Assembly (NCBI GenBank): GCA_023145375.1
Contig: JAGLDY010000068.1
Coordinates: forward strand, 1 to 55,512
Direction of reading: 5' to 3'
Source of the DNA: Candidatus Sabulitectum sp.
GTDB lineage: Bacteria; Fermentibacterota; Fermentibacteria; Fermentibacterales; JCC-6
DNA length: 55,512 nucleotides
A program made the translations under genes and the position numbers. Below, piece after piece: positions 1-7,816 of this stretch. A model generated the notes under the pieces. That model made no database searches. It was not told the origin of the DNA and was given only the letters and a program-made list of their open reading frames with translations. Within the stretch, counting starts at the first letter, position 1; each line of letters starts with the position of its first letter.

Positions 1-130
1 AGAAGATGTGCCATGTACTGCGGGTGATCCTGCCACGGTAGAGTGGACACTTGGTTAAGTCATTATTAGAAACAATGACAGGAGGTAACCATCACTGGTT
101 CCAAAGAGTATTTCAATCTTACCGTCTCTA

Positions 131-409
131 TCAAGTGGCATTGATAGCTCCAAGTTCAGAATCCAACCTTTCAGCAAGGTAAACCTTCAGTAATGATTGA
201 TACGGAATATCCTTCTTGTTAGCCAGGAGCTTCAGCTCTTCTATCATGGACTCTGGAAGTCTGAGAGAAATTGTTTTTGTTGAAGGCTTGAGTTTAGACA
301 GGATTACTCGTTCTGCACTCTTCCAGTCCAGATAGTCTGCTGAATCATGAGTCTGCCAGAACTGCCGTTCCTCTTCTTCTGTTTTAAAGCTGGGTATTTC
401 TTTTTTCAT
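131..409 (-). CDS. brnA: BrnA-type antitoxin of a BrnTA toxin-antitoxin pair
   Basis: Small 92-residue protein with the layout of BrnA/CopG-like antitoxins: an acidic, Trp-containing N-terminal part (EEEERQFWQTHDSADYLDW) followed near residues 46-85 by a ribbon-helix-helix type segment (ISLRLPESMIEELKLLANKK). In this family the C-terminal DNA-binding part represses the operon, while the N-terminal part binds the toxin; those roles are family knowledge. The ATG overlaps the stop of the upstream toxin gene by 4 bases (ATGA), so translation is probably coupled. Toxin first, antitoxin second is the usual order for this family. A CopG-like regulator without toxin partner is excluded by the adjacent BrnT. 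Confidence 0.85.
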   Translation of the reverse strand: MKKEIPSFKTEEEERQFWQTHDSADYLDWKSAERVILSKLKPSTKTISLRLPESMIEELKLLANKKDIPYQSLLKVYLAERLDSELGAINAT

Positions 410-708
410 TTTTGAAACCTTCGTTCTTCTGTTTGTGTCATGTCCCTTGCCGATATGATTCTGATCAACTGGCTTCTGATAACGAAGACAACAAAAAGCA
501 ACCTGTACATATCGGTCTGCCCCAGCACATAGAATCGTGGTTCATGTTCAGAATGCGAGCTATCCCTTTGTAGAACAAACGGGTGGTTAAAGAAGATCTG
601 CTCACATTCAGATTGGGTAACACAATGCTTTTTCCAGTTCTTTACTGCATTGCCCTCATCCCATTCGAATCCAATACAATCCCTGAGCATATTTCTTGGT
701 TTTACCAT
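406..708 (-). CDS. brnT: BrnT-type ribonuclease toxin
   Basis: About 100 residues with BrnT hallmarks: FEWDEGNAVKNWKKH near the start, HSEHEPRFYVLGQT in the middle and a basic C-terminal run ending in IRIISARDMTQTEERR. BrnT toxins adopt a RelE-like fold and cleave RNA; the conserved R-x-I-S-A-R-x-M segment belongs to the active region. The family usually begins just before FEWD, so the in-frame ATG at 690 is a good alternative start. The ATG at 708 would coincide with the predicted transcription start and give a leaderless message. The pair lies next to a damaged HTH gene, fitting an accessory insertion. Confidence 0.85.
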   Translation of the reverse strand: MVKPRNMLRDCIGFEWDEGNAVKNWKKHCVTQSECEQIFFNHPFVLQRDSSHSEHEPRFYVLGQTDMYRLLFVVFVIRSQLIRIISARDMTQTEERRFQK

Positions 709-714
709 ATTCTA

Positions 715-743
715 TGTATATTACTATCATATACTTTCGTCAA
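715..743 (-). promoter_or_regulatory. brnTA promoter with overlapping palindromic operator candidate
   Basis: On the minus strand TTGACG (743-738) is followed after 17 bases by TATACA (720-715), a good sigma-70 type promoter. A perfect inverted repeat GTATAT-7-ATATAC (716-734) covers the spacer and -10 box. BrnA-type antitoxins repress their own operon, so this is the natural operator candidate. The -35 box contains the stop codon of the upstream HTH gene. The predicted transcription start falls at about 708. Confidence 0.65.
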
Positions 744-952
744 GGTTTCTTTCTGCCATGAACATTCTTACGTAACATTCTTTCCGTTACGACTCTTCTT
801 CCCCAGTAATCCCCCATCCTCTCAACCTCCTCGATCAATTCCTCTGGAAGTTTTAGAAGATTCAACATCTGAGTAACCCTTGCTCTGGAAATACCGAGTT
901 TTCTTGCCAGCTGAGCTTTGGAAAGATCGTTCAGTTCCATCTCAAGTTTCAT
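740..952 (-). CDS. ParB/KorB-like helix-turn-helix protein, probably 5'-truncated
   Basis: The product carries a clear HTH (LSKAQLARKLGISRARVTQM, then LNLLKL) and a tail (GRRVVTERMLRK) like small HTH proteins often found beside site-specific recombinases and phage-like elements. The ATG at 952 has no convincing Shine-Dalgarno site. The same frame stays open upstream to 1114 without any ATG, GTG, TTG or CTG codon and encodes family-like sequence (FWFNATIGNKPIPKSKKTF, then RNPIVQAKE). The homologous region therefore seems to begin before any usable start, which suggests loss of the 5' end; a hairpin at 1069-1098 lies inside the open frame. It sits directly upstream of brnTA on the same strand. 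Family membership is from recognition of the motif only. Confidence 0.55.
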   Translation of the reverse strand: MKLEMELNDLSKAQLARKLGISRARVTQMLNLLKLPEELIEEVERMGDYWGRRVVTERMLRKNVHGRKKP

Positions 953-1068
953 CTCTTTTGCCTGTACGATGGGGTTCCTGAAGGTCTTCTTTGATTTGGG
1001 TATGGGTTTGTTACCGATGGTTGCATTGAACCAGAAAATAGTGCGTTGGGAGACACGGTTGAGGCGCC

Positions 1069-1098
1069 AAAGCCCTATGACTAGCTCATGGGGCTTTT
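1069..1098 (+). terminator. Hairpin, candidate terminator
   Basis: A 12-bp stem AAAGCCCTATGA / TCATGGGGCTTT (one G-U pair) with a 5-base loop, followed on the plus strand by a short T run (GGGCTTTTC). On the minus strand only three Ts follow. No plus-strand gene ends just before it, so it may be a relic or a bidirectional stop between the HTH gene and its former upstream neighbour. Confidence 0.45.
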
Positions 1099-1161
1099 CA
1101 TTTAGCTTGTTTAGTTATTCCGTAGCCCTCCCCATTGTGATTACAGTCCATAAGAGCACTC

Positions 1162-1196
1162 AGGCCCTCAGCATCGATGGATGCTGAAGGCCTTTT
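1162..1196 (+). terminator. Strong hairpin, candidate terminator
   Basis: AGGCCcTCAGCATC and GATGCTGAaGGCCT form a stem of about 13 pairs with one mismatch around the loop GATG, followed on the plus strand by TTTTC. It lies 42 bases beyond the stop of the minus-strand lipoprotein gene, so it may stop transcription from that gene even though the T tract is on the other side. Confidence 0.5.
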
Positions 1197-1237
1197 CATA
1201 TCAGATATTCTATTCCGGCCTTATGAAGAAAAGCGGT

Positions 1238-2548
1238 TCACTCCTCTACCCTCAGGCCGCCAAACTCTTGGCCCATAAGTAAGTGGTTATATAAAGAGTC
1301 GTTCTCCATTGGTGCAGTGATCTGGAAATTTGCTTCCTCTTGAAAGAGCATTATGAAGTCGGATCCGCCAAACAGGAAATTACCGAGCATATCTCCCTTT
1401 TCAAGTGTATTACCCACAGCAACAGCATCTTCGAAGTTCACTGATGATACCATAGCCATGCCCATTGGGATGAGCGCCACCAGTCCGTATTCGCCTGTAT
1501 CTACTATTACATAGCCCAGGGTCTGAGAGAACTGCCATCCTGTAGAATCCAATGGGATGTATATGCCCTGTTCTTCATCCCATGAAACCTCCAGAGCAAC
1601 ATCCCTGGTAAGAATTTCTTTCTCAACAATCTCTCCACCAACAGCGAAGTGGTACCGATGATAATCGTTAACGTTCAGGAAAGCATGAGTGAGTACACCA
1701 TTGGCAAAGGTGTCTCTATATTCGCTGTCTGATTTAAGCAGATCATGGATGGTGTAGTAAGTCAGGAATTTGACCGTAAGACCACCTTCAACTTCTATCT
1801 CGGAATCACCACTTATGGGCCATACTCCCTGCGGTACGCAGTCAGCTGGAGATACTACTACTGCCCCATCGTCGGGAGAGAAGATTGGTCTCACATCAGC
1901 AGAAGCCAGATATCTGGAAAAGAATCGGTTGAAAGTATTCCAGTTGGATGAGTCCTCGTACCAGCCTTCCTGCAACCCAAAATCTTCATCTGCAAATATC
2001 TCCTCATAGATTTCCTGATTCCAGGAATCTTCTGTGTCCATGTATTGACCCTGCACTACAGCAAAATCACGCATCCAGGAAGCAAATGGTTCGTAGTACT
2101 GCAGAGAGTTTGAGAAGAGCCCCATATCCTCCAGTTCGACCAAAGTTTGACTTACCAGGAAATAGTGATAACAAATGCCCTGAAGCATCTGTTCACGCAT
2201 AGAAAGTTCCGTGGAACAGTCGAGCATGTTCTGAGGCAAACTCCTGGATGCCCTGTCTATAAATGCATAATAACCTTCAAGATCCTGAACAGGATTTGTA
2301 ACAGGGTTCGGATTGGCCTCTTTGGCTTGTACTATGGAAGCTTCCAGCATCTCTCCAATTTCCGGGTTGCTGTCTATCAGTGCAATCAACTGAAGAGTAA
2401 TAGGTTGGTGTGAAGCCTCCTCTCCTACTGCTGTTGTATGCTGAACTTCAGGTACTTCCTCCTGTGGTCCACATGCCATGAAACATCCAGCAAAGACTGC
2501 TGTGCTGACAACAGCGAGTATGAAACGGCTACTATGTACTTTTCTCAA
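1238..2548 (-). CDS. Exported phosphatidylserine decarboxylase-like lipoprotein
   Basis: The start chosen is a TTG at 2548, 6 bases after AGGAGG; it gives a type II signal peptide (MRKVHSSRFILAVVSTAVFA then GC). Upstream in-frame codons lack a ribosome site. After about 170 residues of unassigned helical sequence comes WNTFNRFFSRYL...RPI, as in the PSDC domain that precedes some phosphatidylserine decarboxylases. The decarboxylase-like core follows: the IHDLL segment, HAFLNVNDYHRYHFAVGG, VALIPMGMAMVSSVNF and GGSDFIMLF. In true enzymes the Gly-Ser bond of this last motif is cut to make the pyruvoyl group; Ser396 is that position here. Known enzymes face the cytoplasmic side, so a lipoprotein version is odd. 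Catalysis and substrate are unproven. Confidence 0.6.
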   Translation of the reverse strand: MRKVHSSRFILAVVSTAVFAGCFMACGPQEEVPEVQHTTAVGEEASHQPITLQLIALIDSNPEIGEMLEASIVQAKEANPNPVTNPVQDLEGYYAFIDRASRSLPQNMLDCSTELSMREQMLQGICYHYFLVSQTLVELEDMGLFSNSLQYYEPFASWMRDFAVVQGQYMDTEDSWNQEIYEEIFADEDFGLQEGWYEDSSNWNTFNRFFSRYLASADVRPIFSPDDGAVVVSPADCVPQGVWPISGDSEIEVEGGLTVKFLTYYTIHDLLKSDSEYRDTFANGVLTHAFLNVNDYHRYHFAVGGEIVEKEILTRDVALEVSWDEEQGIYIPLDSTGWQFSQTLGYVIVDTGEYGLVALIPMGMAMVSSVNFEDAVAVGNTLEKGDMLGNFLFGGSDFIMLFQEEANFQITAPMENDSLYNHLLMGQEFGGLRVEE

Positions 2549-2637
2549 TTTTTTCCTCCTCTTGGTGCTTAACTGCAATCCGTGATTCAATCAATGAAAT
2601 GAACGGATTACAGTATGTTCTTAAAATCCGGAATATG

Positions 2638-2666
2638 ATTATAGTGGAGGGATGCCGGTCATCCAA
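2638..2666 (-). promoter_or_regulatory. Promoter of the decarboxylase-like lipoprotein gene
   Basis: Minus strand TTGGAT (2666-2661), 17-base spacer, perfect TATAAT (2643-2638). The predicted start near 2631 gives a leader of about 80 bases to the TTG at 2548, with AGGAGG just before that codon. Confidence 0.65.
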
Positions 2667-2719
2667 CATCTCTTACTCAAAGCCCTTTCTTCGACTGAGG
2701 AACAATCGGCCCCCCATTA

Positions 2720-2748
2720 TTGACCGGAGCAACCCACTGGGGTATTGT
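2720..2748 (+). promoter_or_regulatory. Promoter of the rsmH-like gene
   Basis: TTGACC (2720-2725), 17-base spacer, TATTGT (2743-2748). The predicted start near 2755 gives a leader of about 40 bases before the ATG at 2795. Confidence 0.5.
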
Positions 2749-2794
2749 CGCTTTCAGACATGAAGCCTGACAGTTTAAGGAAGAGATATGATCT

Positions 2795-3847
2795 ATGGTT
2801 AAAGATGACATGACAGAGAAGCCGGTGAAGCACAAGCGCCGGGTTCGGTATTCCGGAACACATCCCAGAAAGTTCAGAGAGAAGTACAAAGAGCTTGATC
2901 CTGAAAAGTATCCCGATGATGTGGAAAGAGTGAAGCTGCGGGGACAGACCCCAGCGGGGATGCATCTGCCTGTCTGTGTGAGTGAAATATTATCAGCTCT
3001 TGGATTAAGAGCTGGAATGCACGGAATAGACTGCACTCTGGGATACGGTGGACATGCAGTAGAAATACTCCGGCGCATCACACCTGACGGTTTGCTGGCT
3101 GGGATTGATGTTGACCCTGGAGAACTTGAAAAAACAGAGATACGAATTCGTAAACTGGGATATGATGAATCTGTTTTTGTGACCAGGTGCATGAACTTCT
3201 CAGAAATTCAGAGCTGTCTGGATATCTTTCCCGGAGGGGTTGATTTCATTCTGGCTGACCTTGGGGTCTCTTCAATGCAGCTGGATACACCCGGACGAGG
3301 ATTCTCTTTCAAGAACTCGGCCCCACTGGACCTGCGACTGGACAACTCCTCCGGTGAAACCGCTGCTGCGTTACTGCTTCGTATTTCAGAGGAATCTCTT
3401 GTAGCTCTGTTAGTGGAAAATGCAGATGAGCCCTACGCTGAAGTTCTAGGTAAAGCTATCCTTTCACGAAGAATGGAATGTCAAACAACCGTTGGACTTG
3501 CATCAGTGATCACTGAGGTTTTACAGGGAGAGGGGCTTCCTTCGAATGAATGCAAGCCTTCGATCCAGAGGGTATTCCAGGCTCTTCGCATAGAGGTTAA
3601 CAATGAGTTTGAAGCACTTGATGAACTGCTCCATTCAATACCGGATTGTTTAAAGAGTGGTGGAAGGGTGGCAATTCTCTCATTTCATTCCGGAGAGGAT
3701 CGCCGTGTGAAGAAAAGCTTCAAAGGACTTACAGAGCTGGGGATCTACTCTGAATGTGTGCGCCGTCCGGTTCGTCCTTCATTTCAGGAGCAGTACGACA
3801 ATCCCCGTTCATCCAGCGCGAAACTCCGCTGGGCTGTAAGAAGCTAG
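2795..3847 (+). CDS. rsmH: RsmH-like 16S rRNA (cytosine-N4) methyltransferase
   Basis: A 350-residue SAM-dependent methyltransferase of the MraW/RsmH family, which methylates N4 of C1402 in 16S rRNA. Seen: a basic N-terminal extension (KHKRRVRYSGTHPRKFREKY), the TPAGMHLPV segment, the SAM-binding DCTLGYGGH, ADLGVSSMQLDTPGRGFSF, and a C-terminal QALRIEVNNEF...SFHSGEDRRVK. Canonical RsmH has HVPVLL near the N-terminus and ends in a KPxxPS-type tail; the extension and TPAGMH mark a distinct subfamily. The gene is monocistronic here and is not in a division/cell-wall (mra) cluster, its usual home. It could therefore be a second copy with a different target; the window cannot tell. Confidence 0.85.
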   Translation: MVKDDMTEKPVKHKRRVRYSGTHPRKFREKYKELDPEKYPDDVERVKLRGQTPAGMHLPVCVSEILSALGLRAGMHGIDCTLGYGGHAVEILRRITPDGLLAGIDVDPGELEKTEIRIRKLGYDESVFVTRCMNFSEIQSCLDIFPGGVDFILADLGVSSMQLDTPGRGFSFKNSAPLDLRLDNSSGETAAALLLRISEESLVALLVENADEPYAEVLGKAILSRRMECQTTVGLASVITEVLQGEGLPSNECKPSIQRVFQALRIEVNNEFEALDELLHSIPDCLKSGGRVAILSFHSGEDRRVKKSFKGLTELGIYSECVRRPVRPSFQEQYDNPRSSSAKLRWAVRS

Positions 3848-3852
3848 AGCTA

Positions 3853-3880
3853 TTGCCAGGGGCGGGTTTTCTGGTAATAT
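3853..3880 (+). promoter_or_regulatory. Promoter of the PAS protein gene
   Basis: TTGCCA (3853-3858), 16-base spacer, TAATAT (3875-3880), placed just after the rsmH stop. The leader to the ATG at 3920 would be about 33 bases and includes GGAAAGG. Confidence 0.5.
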
Positions 3881-3919
3881 TAGGATATAGTGTTTCAGAG
3901 GGGTCTGGAAAGGCTTACA

Positions 3920-4693
3920 ATGTTCAAAAACATTCCCGGTTCGTTCACAGAAGCAATTCTTTGCTCTATTTCTGAGCCTGCACTTATATACGACAGAGAC
4001 ATCAGAGTTATCTGGGCAAATCCAGCTGCGGAATTGTTCTTCGGTCGCAGTACAGAATACATGACAGGCAAGAAATGCACTGACCTATTCTCAGGACCAC
4101 TGGAGTGTTTTGATAATTGCCCTGTAAGGAAGTCAATTGAGACTGGAATAGATCAGGTTGTTGTGGTGGACGGTATTGAGAACTCTTCCAAGATGATCGA
4201 GACTATCTCACACAACAGTGCTCATGAAGAGCTTGTGCTGGCAATTATCCACACAGTTCCCGATATTGACAGGGACAAAGCCCTCAGAAGAGATTTTGCC
4301 GCAAAGCTGAACCAGTGGGCAACCTTGAAGGATGCAGCACCGGATATAATTACAGCTATCAACAGCCTGACCTCGGCATCGGTATGCGGTATTTATACAA
4401 GAGCAGACGGCAAGTTCATTCTCTTCCATGGAAAGGGAGTTCCCCAGACGATCTCCGGTGATTCCCATGGCTTCAGCTCTCCCCTCTATCTGCCGTCCAA
4501 TAACCTTCCATTCTCTTCCGAGTATGTGTTTCCCGACGGCGTGGCCATTGTTCCTGTTGTTTCACCTGATGGGAATACCGATGTACTGCTCTTTGCTGGA
4601 CAGGGAACCCTGGGAACAAAACAGAGACACCGACTGGAAATGATAGCAAGCGTGCTGGAAAGCTGTATCGGCAGACTTACCTACCGCTTTTAA
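3920..4693 (+). CDS. PAS-domain sensor protein without an output domain
   Basis: About 257 residues. The start is the ATG at 3920, six bases after GGAAAGG; a GTG at 3890 in frame is less well placed. Residues about 5-120 form a PAS domain (EPALIYDRDIRVIWANPAAE, MTGKKCTDLFSG, CFDNCPVRKSIETG) of the kind seen before histidine kinases and response regulators. The C-terminal half (about 130-257) has a GAF-like look (ITAINSLTSASVCGIYTRAD) but is weakly conserved. No kinase, cyclase, HD-GYP or HTH domain follows, so it may be a partner protein or ligand sensor that acts on another protein. It is convergent with the MFS gene, three bases between the stops. Confidence 0.6.
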   Translation: MFKNIPGSFTEAILCSISEPALIYDRDIRVIWANPAAELFFGRSTEYMTGKKCTDLFSGPLECFDNCPVRKSIETGIDQVVVVDGIENSSKMIETISHNSAHEELVLAIIHTVPDIDRDKALRRDFAAKLNQWATLKDAAPDIITAINSLTSASVCGIYTRADGKFILFHGKGVPQTISGDSHGFSSPLYLPSNNLPFSSEYVFPDGVAIVPVVSPDGNTDVLLFAGQGTLGTKQRHRLEMIASVLESCIGRLTYRF

Positions 4694-4696
4694 CAT

Positions 4697-5854
4697 TCAT
4701 GAAACAGATCTGATCCTGGACACTGTGAAGAAGGTAATAACTGCAACCACGCCTGCCATGGCAAACACAGCCCAGGGTCCCACTTTCATCCAGAGTATTC
4801 CCCCGAGAACAGGAACAGTCATTGATACTATGTGATCAATTGTCCCCCCCAGGCCGATGGTGGGCACCATCTCAGACTCTTTCTCAATAATACTTGAAAG
4901 GTATGTAGTTCTAGCCATTGAAAGGCTGAACAGAAGCTCGTCCATGACGAAGAAACAGTAAAGCAGAGCAAGAGCAGTGGCAGGACCCGCAATGTTCGGG
5001 ACAACAGCATAAGCTGTACTGAGCATTACTATCAGAGCTGCGTCAGCCATGAGAATGGTTCTCTCCCCAAGTTTGTCAATAAGCCTTCCGAAGAACGGCT
5101 TAAGGAATATCCCGAGAAGAGCACTCGCTCCCATCGCAAGGGCCAGCTGAGGAGCCTTCTGGCCATACACTGATACGAGAAGCCAGGGGGCGAATGTGAG
5201 GAATATCTGCTTCCTTGCCCCGAAGAGCATGCATAATGCATAGAACAGCCTGTATTTTTTTCTGAAAACAAATCTCTTTGCGCCTGTTCTTTCCTTTTCA
5301 CCGATGGAAGATGGAAGACTCAGGGAAATCAGTATCCCGGGAACTAGTATTACGGCTCCCACCACCCAGGTAACCTGAAAATCAGTGTGCAGGCGACTCA
5401 TAAGGAGCCATACAACCCCTGTTCCCAGGATCAGACCCAGGGATCTGTAAGCACCTACCCGTCCCAGCACCCAACCTCTTCTTCCAGTACCTGCAAGCTC
5501 GATTGCGGTTGTATCTCTTAAAGGTATGAAAGCATGCATGGCGGAAGACCAGATCATCATGAAGAGGATAAACCTCATAAGAGAATCAGTCAGGAATGCA
5601 AACCCCATGAATGCCACTACTCCCACCACAAAGACCATGGAAATAGCTTTCCTCCGCTGAATCCTCACCAGGAATCCCGCGATAAACACAAGAAGGAAAC
5701 CGGGGAGTTCTCTGGGGATTTCAAGCATACCCCGTTCCTCGCCGTCAATGCCCAGTTGATTGCTAAGGTAATCAGGCATCACACTCATAAATATGGTACT
5801 GCTGGCTCCCAGCAGAAGAACAATAATCAGCAGTTTGACAAGCGGTAGCTTCAT
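4697..5854 (-). CDS. Major facilitator superfamily transporter
   Basis: 385 residues, almost entirely hydrophobic, with about 12 predicted membrane helices and the short basic loops of MFS permeases. The N-terminal half has a loop of the GFLVRIQRRKA type; the second half repeats it (KPFFGRLIDKLGER), close to the family motif G-x-x-x-D-R-x-G-R-R. Substrate cannot be read from sequence; efflux and sugar uptake families both look like this. The ATG follows GAGGAGG, and the gene has its own promoter facing pepF. No partner gene lies beside it. Confidence 0.85.
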   Translation of the reverse strand: MKLPLVKLLIIVLLLGASSTIFMSVMPDYLSNQLGIDGEERGMLEIPRELPGFLLVFIAGFLVRIQRRKAISMVFVVGVVAFMGFAFLTDSLMRFILFMMIWSSAMHAFIPLRDTTAIELAGTGRRGWVLGRVGAYRSLGLILGTGVVWLLMSRLHTDFQVTWVVGAVILVPGILISLSLPSSIGEKERTGAKRFVFRKKYRLFYALCMLFGARKQIFLTFAPWLLVSVYGQKAPQLALAMGASALLGIFLKPFFGRLIDKLGERTILMADAALIVMLSTAYAVVPNIAGPATALALLYCFFVMDELLFSLSMARTTYLSSIIEKESEMVPTIGLGGTIDHIVSMTVPVLGGILWMKVGPWAVFAMAGVVAVITFFTVSRIRSVS

Positions 5855-5879
5855 TGAACTTTTCCTCCTCGGTCAAGGA

Positions 5880-5908
5880 AGATAATCACAGTTTGCACTG
5901 AATGACAA
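5880..5908 (-). promoter_or_regulatory. Promoter of the MFS transporter gene
   Basis: Minus strand TTGTCA (5908-5903), 17-base spacer, TTATCT (5885-5880), giving a short leader of about 20 bases that holds GAGGAGG. The facing pepF promoter is less clear; TATACT at 5935-5940 is one possible -10 box. Confidence 0.4.
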
Positions 5909-6004
5909 AACATGGCGGAAAATTGAATATCCGCATATACTAGGATAGTTTTTTATGGCAACTTTCTTCCTCTGGAAGCATCTTCCTGTGAATGGATTGA
6001 ATAA

Positions 6005-7816
6005 ATGAAAGAACCTGTAAAGAGAATCGATGTATCCAGGAATGACACCTGGGACCTGACCATTATGTACAAGACTCCTGAAGACTGGAACAAGGCACTG
6101 GAGGAAGCGTCGCTGCTTCCGAAAAAACTTGCTGCTTACAGGGACACTGCCACTGAATCCCCCGAGAAACTCTTTGAAGTGATAGACGCTGTTCTTCATG
6201 CGAAACGCAAGGTGGAAAAGCTGTTTACCTACGCCAGCATGGTTCAGGATCAGGATCTTTCCGACCCTGCCAGCAGTGAAATGAACCAGAAAGCCCTTGA
6301 TCTTTCCACTGCTCTGTCCACTTCTTTAAGCTGGTTCAACCCTCAGCTGCTTGCAGTGCCGGAAAAAACCATGGCGGGATGGATCAAAGATACCCCTCTT
6401 TCCCGGTACAGGGTGTGGCTGGAGGAGATCCTCCGCAACAGACCCTACATTCTTTCAGATGCTGAAGAAAGGATAATTATCCTTGCTTCTGATGCGACCA
6501 GAGTTTTCAGCGGGACTTTCGGCAAGCTTAACAATGTTGAGATCCCAGCTAGACTACCTGAGATATCAGATGAAACCGGGAGAAAGGTAAAGCTTTCCAA
6601 CGGGAATATTGTTCCTCTTCTTCAAGGAGCTGATGACACCGTTAGAAAAAACGCATTCACCGGTTACTACAGAGAGATCAAGGGGAATTCAGAGACCCTT
6701 GCTTCTCTGCTTGATGGTCAGGTGAGAACAAACATATTCAGGGCAAAGGCCCGGAATTACCCCTCGGCTCTTGAAGCATCTCTCTTCAAGGACAGAGTAA
6801 ATACCAATGTGTACGAAGCGCTTATCAGTTCAGTTCATGAGAGTCTGCCTGTAATGCACAGATACTACAGGATGAAGAAAAGGGTAATGGGCCTTGAAAA
6901 GTTGCACCTTTACGATGTATACACACCTATTGTACGCGATGTTGATGTGAAATACACCGTCAGTCAAGGTGAGGAAATGACACTTAAGGCTGTCAGCCTG
7001 CTGGGAAATAATTATACCGACACTCTTCGCAGGGGGTTCAAAAACCGTTGGACTGACAGATACGAAAACATTGGAAAGCGCAGTGGTGCATACTCAGGTG
7101 GATGTTTTGACAGTCCTCCGTACATGCTTCTTAACTTCTCCGGCACTCTGGACTCTGTATTCACTCTTGCACATGAGGCAGGACATTCCATGCACAGCTG
7201 GTTCTCCAGAAAGAATCAGCCCTACCACACATCCAGCTACAGAATACTTGTGGCCGAGGTGGCCAGCATCACCAATGAGATGCTTCTGGCAAACTACCTC
7301 AGAAACAATACAGAGGATAGCAATGTCAGCGCCTACCTCATAGACAACCAGATCAATGATTTCAGAACCACTCTGTTCAGGCAGACCATGTTCGCCGAGT
7401 TTGAACTTCTTATCCACAGACGGATCGAGCAGGGAGGTTCCCTTTCCACCAAGTGGCTGAACACTTCCTATCTGAACCTTGTAAAACTCTATCACGGAGA
7501 CGCCTTCGAATATGATGAGGATGATTCCCTGATAGAAACAGAATGGGCAAGGATACCCCATTTCTACTACAACTTCTACGTGTACAAGTACGCCACAGGC
7601 CTTGCATCGGCTGCTTCTATCTCAAGCAGAATTCTGAATAATGAGGCAGGGGTTGTACAGGGATACCTCAACTTCCTCTCATCAGGTGGAGCCCGCCCCC
7701 CTCTTGAACTCCTTAAAGAGACTGGTGTAGACCTCGAAACCCCTATTCCTGTGGAAGAAGCAATGCAAAGACTCAGTTATCTTGTAACAGATCTGGAGCT
7801 ACTGCTTGAGAAGTAA
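6005..7816 (+). CDS. pepF: Oligoendopeptidase F family metallopeptidase (M3)
   Basis: 603 residues, the usual length for PepF. It begins with the family segment DTWDLTIMYKTPEDWNKAL. The zinc site is the HEAGH of AHEAGHSMHSWFSR at residues 390-394, and EVASITNEML about 25 residues on should supply the third zinc ligand. PepF cleaves short peptides in the cytoplasm. There is no signal peptide. The last codons overlap the start of the following PAS/HD-GYP gene, so the two are probably co-translated. The ribosome site before the ATG is weak. Confidence 0.93.
   Translation: MKEPVKRIDVSRNDTWDLTIMYKTPEDWNKALEEASLLPKKLAAYRDTATESPEKLFEVIDAVLHAKRKVEKLFTYASMVQDQDLSDPASSEMNQKALDLSTALSTSLSWFNPQLLAVPEKTMAGWIKDTPLSRYRVWLEEILRNRPYILSDAEERIIILASDATRVFSGTFGKLNNVEIPARLPEISDETGRKVKLSNGNIVPLLQGADDTVRKNAFTGYYREIKGNSETLASLLDGQVRTNIFRAKARNYPSALEASLFKDRVNTNVYEALISSVHESLPVMHRYYRMKKRVMGLEKLHLYDVYTPIVRDVDVKYTVSQGEEMTLKAVSLLGNNYTDTLRRGFKNRWTDRYENIGKRSGAYSGGCFDSPPYMLLNFSGTLDSVFTLAHEAGHSMHSWFSRKNQPYHTSSYRILVAEVASITNEMLLANYLRNNTEDSNVSAYLIDNQINDFRTTLFRQTMFAEFELLIHRRIEQGGSLSTKWLNTSYLNLVKLYHGDAFEYDEDDSLIETEWARIPHFYYNFYVYKYATGLASAASISSRILNNEAGVVQGYLNFLSSGGARPPLELLKETGVDLETPIPVEEAMQRLSYLVTDLELLLEK

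Noticed and set aside
1..130. Sequence resembling an insertion-sequence end (AGTGGACACTTGGTTAAG) plus AGGAGGTAACC
   Set aside because: The 130 bases hold no transposase frame, no matching second end and no start codon after the ribosome-like site. A relic is possible but not supportable.
2677..3192. Antisense open frame of 171 codons opposite rsmH
   Set aside because: It lies wholly over a strongly conserved methyltransferase, has a composition typical of a shadow frame and no recognisable domain.
3890..3920. GTG start for the PAS protein 10 codons upstream
   Set aside because: Lies at or within the predicted transcription start region and has a weaker ribosome site than the ATG at 3920.
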